The notes under the pieces are model-generated. The model ran no database searches. It was not told where the DNA came from and was given only the letters and a program-made list of their open reading frames with translations. Both the position numbers and the translations under genes were made by a program. This document shows positions 1-5,425 of a stretch of DNA of 7,200 nt, one piece after another. The stretch spans positions 1 to 7,200 of the forward strand of contig JAGRCC010000889.1 of NCBI GenBank assembly GCA_020433785.1, written 5' to 3'. The stretch comes from Anaerolineae bacterium. GTDB lineage: Bacteria > Chloroflexota > Anaerolineae > 4572-78 > J111. How positions within the stretch are numbered: the stretch's first letter is position 1; each line of letters starts with the position of its first letter.

Positions 1-173
1 CCGGGGGCGCGCGGATGACCGGGGGTGGGTTTGGCGGCTGTGTGGTAGGCCTGGCCCCGCAAGCGTTAGTTTCCGCCGTTGAGATTGCCATCGCCGACCA
101 ATATCCGGCGGCGACGGGCCTAAAGGCGACGGTTTATGTCTGTCAAGCCTCAGCCGGTGTGAGCGCGTGTTAG
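1..173 (+). CDS. galK: Galactokinase, C-terminal end (partial)
   Basis: Reading from base 3, this is the last 56 residues of a GHMP-family kinase, ending at TAG 171-173. The visible start is [13 protein letters not shown]. This is the glycine-rich third GHMP motif of galactokinases (usual form GARMTGxGFGG), which lines the sugar/phosphate site near the C-terminus. The tail ends [15 protein letters not shown]; galactokinases normally end in a short strand with a PSxGA-like motif, so ASAGVS fits. Galactokinase phosphorylates galactose to galactose 1-phosphate in the cytoplasmic Leloir pathway. The 5' part lies outside the window, so the ATP-binding motif and galactokinase signature cannot be checked. 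Another GHMP kinase is possible but less likely given the motif wording. The gene converges on the FixH-like gene. Confidence 0.85.
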   Translation, partial: GGARMTGGGFGGCVVGLAPQALVSAVEIAIADQYPAATGLKATVYVCQASAGVSAC

Positions 174-178
174 GACGA

Positions 179-223
179 CTAAAGCCGTTACTACAAACCT
201 TAAGCTCGTAGTGATGGCTTTAG
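179..223 (+). terminator. 16-bp hairpin in the convergent gap after galK
   Basis: Arms 179-194 and 208-223 pair over 16 bp around a 13-nt loop. The left arm contains TAAAGCCGTTACTAC and the right arm GTAGTGATGGCTTTA. As plus-strand RNA the two imperfect positions become G-U wobbles, so the whole stem pairs; as minus-strand RNA they become C-A mismatches. This favours a role at the end of the plus-strand galK transcript, 5 nt after its stop codon. There is no T-tract, so it is not a textbook intrinsic terminator. It may instead be a dispersed palindromic repeat or a 3'-end stabilising structure. Confidence 0.5.
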
Positions 224-228
224 CCATC

Positions 229-804
229 TCAAGCCGTCCCCGCGCTCGCCGCTCGCCGCCACAGAAATACCCCCACCACAATCATCAGAAAGACAAACGG
301 CACGGCCAGGCCCACAATCAGCCCGGTGCTTAACCCGCCGGCCACTGTTTCGGTGAAGGCCACCTCGGCCTGCCCCAGATCGTCCTCAACCATCACCTTG
401 ACGTCCCAACTGCCGGTGCGTTCGACCTCGAGGTGGGCTACGTAGTCGATGTCATTGCCGGCGTTTTGATGCGTGGCAGTACCGGCAACCAGGTCGCCGC
501 CGCCGGCCGGTGTGGCTTCGATTTTGACCACAGCATCGCGCAGCGCCTTCTCGCCGTTGGTATCCATCACCCGCACCCAGACGCTCATCTGCCCGACCGT
601 GATCGGCAGCGGCGAGGTCGCCACCAGCAGCACAAACGGGCCGGCTGACTCATTGTCGATCCGAATCTTACTACCGCCGGTGCCAGGGCCGGAGGCGAGC
701 GTTAACTGCGGCAATAAAAACAGCAGGGTGATAAAGAGAACAGCCTGCGTAGTGCGTAGCGCGTAGGGTAATGTACTTCTAAAGCGTTCAATTCTCTCCA
801 TCAT
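229..804 (-). CDS. FixH/YtkA-like membrane-anchored extracytoplasmic protein
   Basis: The product has 191 residues. It has an N-terminal signal/anchor (about residues 21-37, ending TLASG), an extracytoplasmic beta-rich domain (about 50-152) and a C-terminal membrane helix (about 159-182) followed by WRR, which places the tail in the cytoplasm. The middle domain runs from GPFVLLVATSPLPITVGQ through VWVRVMDTNGE to GSWDVKVMVED. This resembles the immunoglobulin-like fold of FixH and YtkA proteins, which accompany FixG in cbb3 oxidase assembly loci. No metal-binding Cys/Met motif is evident. It lies 6 nt downstream of the FixG-like gene and must be co-transcribed. The GAGGAG ribosome site overlaps that gene's stop and sits only 2 nt from the ATG at 804 but 5 nt from the ATG at 801, so the second Met is the likelier start. 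A TGCGTAG heptamer repeat encodes residues 13-20, just before the hydrophobic core. The family assignment is moderate; the fold and topology are clearer than the function. Confidence 0.7.
   Translation of the reverse strand: MMERIERFRSTLPYALRTTQAVLFITLLFLLPQLTLASGPGTGGSKIRIDNESAGPFVLLVATSPLPITVGQMSVWVRVMDTNGEKALRDAVVKIEATPAGGGDLVAGTATHQNAGNDIDYVAHLEVERTGSWDVKVMVEDDLGQAEVAFTETVAGGLSTGLIVGLAVPFVFLMIVVGVFLWRRAASAGTA
746..766. repeat. Heptanucleotide repeat, 3 copies (TGCGTAG) inside a signal peptide
   Basis: Units 746-752 and 753-759 are TGCGTAG; 760-766 is CGCGTAG. On the minus strand they encode PYALRTTQ (residues 13-20 of the FixH-like protein), in the charged n-region just before the hydrophobic segment. 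The reading frame stays open through the tract. Confidence 0.85.
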
Positions 805-810
805 TTCTCC

Positions 811-2292
811 TCATAACCCGATAAACAACGTCCCCCGCATCTCCATTGGCTGGAGCATGATCCAGAAGGCCGCCAGCAGCAGCAGAACCGCCAGAATGGC
901 CCACGGGATAAACGCTCGCAGCGCCACGTGTCGATCCTTATACTGGTGGAGCGCAATCTGAAAGCCCACCACCAGCGAGCTAAAGACGCCCAGATAGAGA
1001 AAGATGGTTTGCAAGGGAAAGAGCCAATCGGCCGGGACGACCTGCCCCAACTGCCATTGCGGCTGCCCGGCAAAGATGCCGACATCATTAAGGAACGATT
1101 GGGTCACCGGAATGATGGTCAGCCCGCCGGTTAAAAAATGAAAGGCATAATGAGCCAGCCAAACGCCAAAGCCCAGTGGCACCAGGGCGTAGGTAAACCG
1201 GCGCACGACGAACCCAAGCGGCTCATCGCTGCGGCCGGACAGCAGCCGGCTGGCGTAGCCGGTCACCGCCAAAATGATCACCGGCAGAATAAAGAAGCCC
1301 ACACCAAATATAACCAGTAAGCTGGGCAGTTCCGAGGTGGTGTTGAGTTGGTCGGAAATGGCTTGCTGCAAGGCATAAACCGGCGTGATCATGCCAAAGG
1401 CGTTGAGATAAGCCGCCGTAACGAGTACGACCATCAAGGCTGTTAAATCCCAGCGTTGGCTGAAGCGACCTATTCCCGCCCGACGCGGATCGATCCATAG
1501 CTCCTGCAAGGGCAACCGCGCTTGCCAGCCGATATTGTCGTGCGGACAGGCGTAGACGCAATCGAGACAAAAGGTGCAGTCCATATTGCCGGACTTTTTT
1601 TCTTGAAACAACCATAACTCGCAGCCGCGCTGCCCCGTCTGCCGATTACCGGCGATGCAATCTTTGGTCTGGCAGGCTGCGCACGTCTTAGCATCGCGAA
1701 TTTTAATCTCGGTCGGCGAACTCAGCGAGCCGAAGAAGTTGAACTGGCCCAGCGGGCACACATATTTGCAGAACGCGGCCCCCTTGAAAAAGGTATCGAC
1801 GACCAGGGCCGTCAGAAAATAACCAATCAGAATCCAGGCGGTTAACCACGGTGAGGCCCACAGGTCCCAATATTCGTAGCTGATAAAAAAGATGATGAGC
1901 AGCAGCGCCGCCAACCATTTACTCCGCAAAACCTTGGGCACACTCCCCTGCACGCCCAGTTTCGCGCCCAGCCAGCGGCCCACCTCGCGCGGCAGCATGA
2001 AAGGACAGGCCATACAAAACAGATTGCCGGCCACCAACAAGGCCAGCACCACCAGCCCCCGATAATGCACCCAGGCCGATACCGTCGCCAGATTTTTAGG
2101 CGCTTGCACCGGCCCCACCAACCCGTCGAACACGAACAGACCGGTCGCCAGCAAGAGCGCCGTTTGCATCACCCGCCGCGAATAGCGCCAGCGCAAAAAT
2201 GGCCCGATCAGGGGCCAGGTCAGAATATCGCCGGCGGTAAACTTCGTCCGCCTTGACTTCTCATTCAGTTGGATAATCATTTCCGAAGACAT
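811..2292 (-). CDS. FixG/CcoG-like polyferredoxin membrane protein (4Fe-4S)
   Basis: This is a 493-residue multi-pass protein with about nine predicted helices (near 41-60, 77-97, 126-143, 149-167, 281-300, 322-345, 364-386, 424-447 and 461-481). A cytoplasmic ferredoxin-like segment sits between helices 4 and 5. The cysteines are C93-x2-C96-P in helix 2, C175-x3-C179-P after helix 4, C204-x2-C207-x4-C212-x11-C224, and the classic cluster C239-x2-C242-x2-C245-x3-C249-P. CcoG/FixG, NapH and NosR share this layout; CcoG is reported to be a cupric reductase supplying copper for cbb3 oxidase assembly. A HYAFH motif (H381, H385) in a later helix could bind haem or metal. The gene is first in a minus-strand unit, followed at 6 nt by the FixH-like gene, which favours FixG/CcoG over NapH or NosR. 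FixG proteins usually carry a soluble C-terminal domain; this one instead ends in membrane helices with the FixH-like domain encoded separately. The leader is very short, with AAAGG about 11 nt before the ATG. The family is secure; the substrate is inferred. Confidence 0.8.
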   Translation of the reverse strand: MSSEMIIQLNEKSRRTKFTAGDILTWPLIGPFLRWRYSRRVMQTALLLATGLFVFDGLVGPVQAPKNLATVSAWVHYRGLVVLALLVAGNLFCMACPFMLPREVGRWLGAKLGVQGSVPKVLRSKWLAALLLIIFFISYEYWDLWASPWLTAWILIGYFLTALVVDTFFKGAAFCKYVCPLGQFNFFGSLSSPTEIKIRDAKTCAACQTKDCIAGNRQTGQRGCELWLFQEKKSGNMDCTFCLDCVYACPHDNIGWQARLPLQELWIDPRRAGIGRFSQRWDLTALMVVLVTAAYLNAFGMITPVYALQQAISDQLNTTSELPSLLVIFGVGFFILPVIILAVTGYASRLLSGRSDEPLGFVVRRFTYALVPLGFGVWLAHYAFHFLTGGLTIIPVTQSFLNDVGIFAGQPQWQLGQVVPADWLFPLQTIFLYLGVFSSLVVGFQIALHQYKDRHVALRAFIPWAILAVLLLLAAFWIMLQPMEMRGTLFIGL

Positions 2293-2315
2293 TGCGCAAC
2301 CAACCTTTGCCTAAA

Positions 2316-2344
2316 ATTATATCACGCCCCCGGTGCGATGCCAA
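2316..2344 (-). promoter_or_regulatory. Sigma70-type promoter for the fixG-fixH-like unit
   Basis: On the minus strand, TTGGCA (2344-2339, one mismatch to TTGACA) is followed by a 17-bp spacer and a perfect TATAAT (2321-2316). Transcription would start near 2309, leaving a leader of about 16 nt before the ATG at 2292. The palindrome at 2365-2380 lies about 20 bp upstream of the -35 box. Confidence 0.75.
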
Positions 2345-2364
2345 AGGTCATTGGATCGACATTA

Positions 2365-2445
2365 AAGGTGACGGTCACTTTTGCAGGGATAAAACCGTTG
2401 ATTTCGTCGATCAGAGAGTGTTCTTGACCAAGTGACCGTCACCTT
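2365..2445. promoter_or_regulatory. Perfect 16-bp inverted repeat of two operator-like palindromes
   Basis: AAGGTGACGGTCACTT (2365-2380) and its exact reverse complement AAGTGACCGTCACCTT (2430-2445) are separated by 49 bp. Each arm is itself a dyad, GTGAC-N-GTCAC, so each could bind a dimeric regulator; together they could be looped or could form a long stem. The pair lies between the fixG-side promoter and the internal plus-strand promoter. The binding protein is not identifiable from the sequence. A dispersed palindromic repeat is the alternative. Confidence 0.65.
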
Positions 2446-2484
2446 GTCGCTATTCTAAGAATTGCTGCCGGGCGAATGATTTTT

Positions 2485-2513
2485 TTGACACACATCATCC
2501 TTGCCACTACAAT
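2485..2513 (+). promoter_or_regulatory. Strong internal sigma70-type promoter
   Basis: A perfect TTGACA (2485-2490), a 17-bp spacer and TACAAT (2508-2513, one mismatch to TATAAT) point rightward, with transcription starting near 2520. This is over 200 nt upstream of the CoxII-like gene, so it would give a long leader or a short separate RNA. The second pair of palindromes and a T5 run lie within that leader. Confidence 0.65.
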
Positions 2514-2539
2514 ACGGGTGAAAAATTGCACAATAGGAA

Positions 2540-2606
2540 AAGGCGACAGTCACCTTGAGCGATCCGGATGCTGATTTGACAATAAGTGATGGTCGCCGGG
2601 TTTTTG
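2540..2606 (+). promoter_or_regulatory. Second palindrome pair followed by a T-run: possible leader attenuator
   Basis: AAGGCGACAGTCACCTT (2540-2556) and AAGTGATGGTCGCCGG (2584-2599) are further copies of the GTGAC-N-GTCAC dyad. The two also pair with each other: GGCGAC with GTCGCC, then, after a 2-nt internal loop, TCAC with GTGA. GGGTTTTT follows directly (2598-2605). As RNA from the promoter at 2485-2513 this could act as an intrinsic terminator or attenuator. The loop of about 30 nt is long for a terminator, so a double operator is an equal reading. Confidence 0.45.
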
Positions 2607-2683
2607 CGTAAGCCCTCTGGCCGGCAATTTAAGGCGGCGGGGAGGACTCGTTTGCTAAATACCCGCCGTTGATTAAAATAGGA

Positions 2684-2712
2684 TTGACCAGACCACTCCC
2701 CGATTCTATTAA
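2684..2712 (+). promoter_or_regulatory. Promoter proximal to the coxII-like/ctaAB genes
   Basis: TTGACC (2684-2689), a 17-bp spacer and TATTAA (2707-2712) would start transcription near 2719, giving a leader of only about 15 nt to the ATG at 2734. The -10 box matches consensus at 4 of 6 positions, so it is weaker than the internal promoter. Confidence 0.55.
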
Positions 2713-2727
2713 ACCCAACCAACAGGG

Positions 2728-2952
2728 ATGTTGATGACGTTCAATATGCTTTTCTTCATAGCTGCAACCATCGTCTTGGTTATTGTCAGCGTTTTGCTGG
2801 CCCATTCATTGGTCCGAGCCTACTGGAACCTGGCCCGCCGCCAGGAAAATAGCGACCGGCCTCGCCCCGCTATCATTTTGGAGACGATCTGGACCATTAT
2901 GCCCTTAGGTCTGCTGGCTGTACTGCTCATACTCACCTATCAGGCTATCTAG
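2728..2952 (+). CDS. Stand-alone cytochrome oxidase subunit II-like transmembrane hairpin
   Basis: The product is 74 residues (72 if started at the ATG at 2734) with two membrane helices, about 6-27 and 52-72, joined by a charged polar loop (RRQENSDRPRPA). The second helix begins LETIWTIMPLGLL. This closely resembles the LEIxWTxIP motif that opens the second helix of CoxII in haem-copper oxidases. The CuA-binding cupredoxin domain that normally follows is absent: the reading frame stops at 2950-2952 and the next gene starts 18 nt later. An AGGG ribosome site directly abuts the first ATG but lies 6 nt from the ATG at 2734, so the third Met is the likely start. The gene is first in an operon with the haem A/O synthase fusion. 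A role in oxidase assembly or as a small accessory subunit is inferred. The motif match is direct, but in so short a protein homology cannot be proven by eye. Confidence 0.75.
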   Translation: MLMTFNMLFFIAATIVLVIVSVLLAHSLVRAYWNLARRQENSDRPRPAIILETIWTIMPLGLLAVLLILTYQAI

Positions 2953-2970
2953 CCCCATTACGGAGTTGCC

Positions 2971-4740
2971 GTGTTTCAAAAATTAACGCTGGGTCGAAAT
3001 CTACCCACCCTCACCGCTGCTTTTTGCCTGTGGTTGGCCTTACTGATCGCCACCAGCCTCATCGCCGGTCTGACCGATTACACCGAGACAACCTGGGCCG
3101 AGCTGCTCTACTGGACCATCGACGGCGTTGCCGCGGTGGCCGTGACCACCGTCGCTGTGTTGGCCTGGCGTTACAATCAGCGCTCTCGCTTTTCGATTAT
3201 GGTCGCCTTGGGCGCGGCGGCCTTTGCCGCCGGCCAACTCTCGCAGCGAGCCACGCCCCTATGGCATTGGAACCACCCCCTGGCGATGGTGCCCCATCTA
3301 CTGATGGCGACGTTCACCCTGGGCGTTGTCCTGGCCTTGCTAACCGCCTGGCAGCTGCCGGCCGCCCGTCACACCGGCCTGCATCACAGCCATCGATTTT
3401 TCTGGCGCACCATTATCTTGACCGGGGCCAGCTTCTTAATCCTGCTGGTCACCGGCACGGTTGTCACTCGAACCGGGGCCGGGGTGGCTTGCCCCGATTG
3501 GCCGTTGTGCCAGGGAGAAATCTTTCCTTCGACGCTTAATACCGGGGTAATGATTAACCTGCTCCACCGCTTTATGACGATGGCCTTTGGCGTACTAATC
3601 GCCGCCATTATCTTACAAACGCGCCGCTACTACACCCGCTATCCGCTGGTGGCCCGCTGGACCACCATTTTAGGCTTGACCTTTGTCAGCCAGATAATCG
3701 CCGGCGGACTGTATCCCCTGCTGGGCTATAATTCCGTTTTGACCTTTCTTCACCTGGGGCTGACCGCCGCCATCTGGGGCAGCCTGGTGGTCCTGGCCAC
3801 CGTCTGCGCGCTAACGCTCGATACCCCCCTGCCCGCCTCTGAAACCGGTCCGACGGCCGGCGCGGTGAGCCTGACCTTCAAGCAAAAGGCGGGCGTTTAC
3901 TTCAAACTGACCAAACCGTGGATTATGATTCTGCTGCTGTTGACCACGCTGACGGCCATGTTCATCGCCGCCGAGGGGTTGCCCCCCATCCCACTGCTGC
4001 TGCTGACGTTACTGGGCGGCGCGATGTCGTCCGGCGGGGCCAGCGTCCTCAATAGCTACGTCGATAGCGATATCGACCAACTCATGTCGCGCACCTCGCG
4101 CCGGGCCACGGTGACCGGGCTGGTTTCGCCGCAAGAGACGCTTATCTTTGGGCTGGCCCTGAGCGCGCTCTCCTTCTTGCTGTATGCCGCTTTGGTCAAT
4201 ACCCTGAGCGCCATTCTAAGCACGCTCGGAATTCTGTACTATGTCTTCTTTTATACGCTCTACCTCAAACGCAGCACCATCCACAACATCATCATCGGCG
4301 GGGCGGCCGGAGCCATTCCCCCGCTGGTCGGCTGGGCCGCGGTGACCAACAATTTAGAGTTGAGCGCTTTCTACCTGTTCGCCATCATCTTCTTCTGGAC
4401 GCCGCCGCATACCTGGGCCTTGGCCCTGATGGTCGAGAAGGATTACGCCAAAGCGCGCGTACCGATGCTGCCGGTGGTTATGGGTGAACAAGAAACAACC
4501 TATCAAATCCTCCTCTACAGCATTCTGCTGATTACCGTCACCCTTTTGCCTTTCACCTTTGGCATGCTCGGCTGGACTTACCTGATTATCGCGGCGGTGC
4601 TGGGCGCGCGGTTTATCCAACTGGCCTGGCAGTTGTGGCGCAATTATGATAAAGCCGTCAGTCGAAAGCTGTACAAATACTCCCAATCCTATCTGGCCCT
4701 ACTGTTTATCGTGATGGCCATCGACCGCGCCCTGTTTTAA
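2971..4740 (+). CDS. ctaA-ctaB: Fused haem A synthase (CtaA/COX15) and protohaem IX farnesyltransferase (CtaB/COX10)
   Basis: This is a 589-residue membrane protein starting at GTG, with CGGAG 5 nt upstream. Residues about 305-589 are CtaB, a UbiA-type prenyltransferase that adds a farnesyl group to haem B to make haem O. They carry the Mg-diphosphate motif N361-xxx-D365-xxx-D369, YTLYLKR (428-434), IIIGGAAGAIPPLVGW (440-455), FFWTPPHTWALA and DYAKARVPMLPVV (491-503). Residues about 145-280 are a CtaA four-helix unit, which oxidises haem O to haem A. It has TGAGVACPDWPLCQG with the cysteine pair C174/C180, and likely haem-ligand histidines H199 (LLHRF) and H261 (FLHLGL). Residues 1-130 form another four-helix unit with H109 (VPHLL) but Tyr47 where the first His would fall. 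The Cys-bearing half therefore comes second, the reverse of canonical CtaA. The fusion would channel haem O directly to its oxidation. It is co-transcribed with the CoxII-like hairpin gene. The CtaB and CtaA domain calls are firm; the half-order reading is inference. Confidence 0.92.
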   Translation: MFQKLTLGRNLPTLTAAFCLWLALLIATSLIAGLTDYTETTWAELLYWTIDGVAAVAVTTVAVLAWRYNQRSRFSIMVALGAAAFAAGQLSQRATPLWHWNHPLAMVPHLLMATFTLGVVLALLTAWQLPAARHTGLHHSHRFFWRTIILTGASFLILLVTGTVVTRTGAGVACPDWPLCQGEIFPSTLNTGVMINLLHRFMTMAFGVLIAAIILQTRRYYTRYPLVARWTTILGLTFVSQIIAGGLYPLLGYNSVLTFLHLGLTAAIWGSLVVLATVCALTLDTPLPASETGPTAGAVSLTFKQKAGVYFKLTKPWIMILLLLTTLTAMFIAAEGLPPIPLLLLTLLGGAMSSGGASVLNSYVDSDIDQLMSRTSRRATVTGLVSPQETLIFGLALSALSFLLYAALVNTLSAILSTLGILYYVFFYTLYLKRSTIHNIIIGGAAGAIPPLVGWAAVTNNLELSAFYLFAIIFFWTPPHTWALALMVEKDYAKARVPMLPVVMGEQETTYQILLYSILLITVTLLPFTFGMLGWTYLIIAAVLGARFIQLAWQLWRNYDKAVSRKLYKYSQSYLALLFIVMAIDRALF

Positions 4741-4742
4741 TA

Positions 4743-4757
4743 TCGGCAGGCCGCCGA
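4743..4757 (+). terminator. Short hairpin after ctaA-ctaB (weak)
   Basis: TCGGC (4743-4747) pairs with GCCGA (4753-4757) over a 5-nt loop, directly after the TAA at 4738-4740. The stem is short and no T-run follows, so termination here is only a possibility. Confidence 0.2.
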
Positions 4758-4774
4758 AGTTCTATAGATCGATA

Positions 4775-5367
4775 TATCTGACCGTCCGTTCGTCCTCTCA
4801 CTCATATGTCCAGTGGCCTCGAAAGGTTTAATCGCGTTCGTGGTCATATGGCCCGGTGCCTCGGAAGGTTTGGTTACGAATACGCTCGTATGGCCGGTGA
4901 CCACGGAACGTTTGATCGACTACTCAATCGCATATCCCAACGCGTTTGACTGTATGATCAACTTACTCGATCATATGTCCTGACGTGTTTGACTGCATGA
5001 TCAATTTGCTCGATCATATGTCCCGCCGCAGTCGACCGTATAATCAACTGCTCGATCGTTTGCCCCGACGTGTTTGACCGTATGATCGACTACTCAATCG
5101 CATATCCCAACGCGTTTGACTGTATGATCAACTTGCTCGATCATATGTCTTGACATGTTTGACTGCATGATCAGTTTGCTCGATCATATGCCCCGACGCA
5201 TTCGACCATATGATCAACTGTTTAATCGTATGCCCTGACGCGTCGTGGCGTATGATCAACTTGCTCGATCATATGTCCGGACTGTTTGACTGCATGATCA
5301 ATTTACTTGAGCGTATGCCCCGCCGCGGTCGACCGTATGAATCACCGCGTGATCATATAACTTGTCC
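4775..5367. repeat. 42/43-bp tandem repeat array with a 170-bp higher-order period
   Basis: About thirteen imperfect units fill most of the 4741-5425 gap. Units begin at about 4826, 4868, 4910, 4944, 4987, 5030, 5072, 5114, 5157, 5200, 5242, 5284 and 5327, with a decayed unit before 4826. They typically open GTTTGAC and contain TATGATCAAC and CTCGATCATATG. Lengths run 43, 43, 42, 42 in order, so units four apart match best (4944 with 5114, 4987 with 5157, 5030 with 5200: all 170 bp). The unit at 4910 has lost 8 bp, and the third block lacks its first unit. Copies are most alike in the middle and decay toward both ends. Unit lengths are not multiples of three, so the array is not coding. There are no unique spacers, so it is not CRISPR. 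No gene is seen in this stretch. Confidence 0.9.
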
Positions 5368-5425
5368 TATCGTTTCCCCCAAATTACTAAGCCATTACAC
5401 CAACACAGCAACGGTTCAAAGCTTG

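Noticed and set aside
801..1088. Arg/Trp/Cys-rich minus-strand frame overlapping the end of the FixG-like gene
   Set aside because: This is a shadow of the FixG-like coding sequence in another frame, with unnatural composition.
2576..2606. Another plus-strand promoter from TTGACA at 2576-2581
   Set aside because: No acceptable -10 box occurs 16-18 bp downstream; that position falls in GC-rich palindrome sequence.
2507..2722. Small minus-strand gene in the divergent control region
   Set aside because: It overlaps promoters and palindromes, has no recognisable motif, and its frame lies antisense to the proposed leader.
4775..5367. CRISPR array
   Set aside because: Units run head to tail with no unique spacers, and the divergence is spread along the whole unit. 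No cas gene is nearby.
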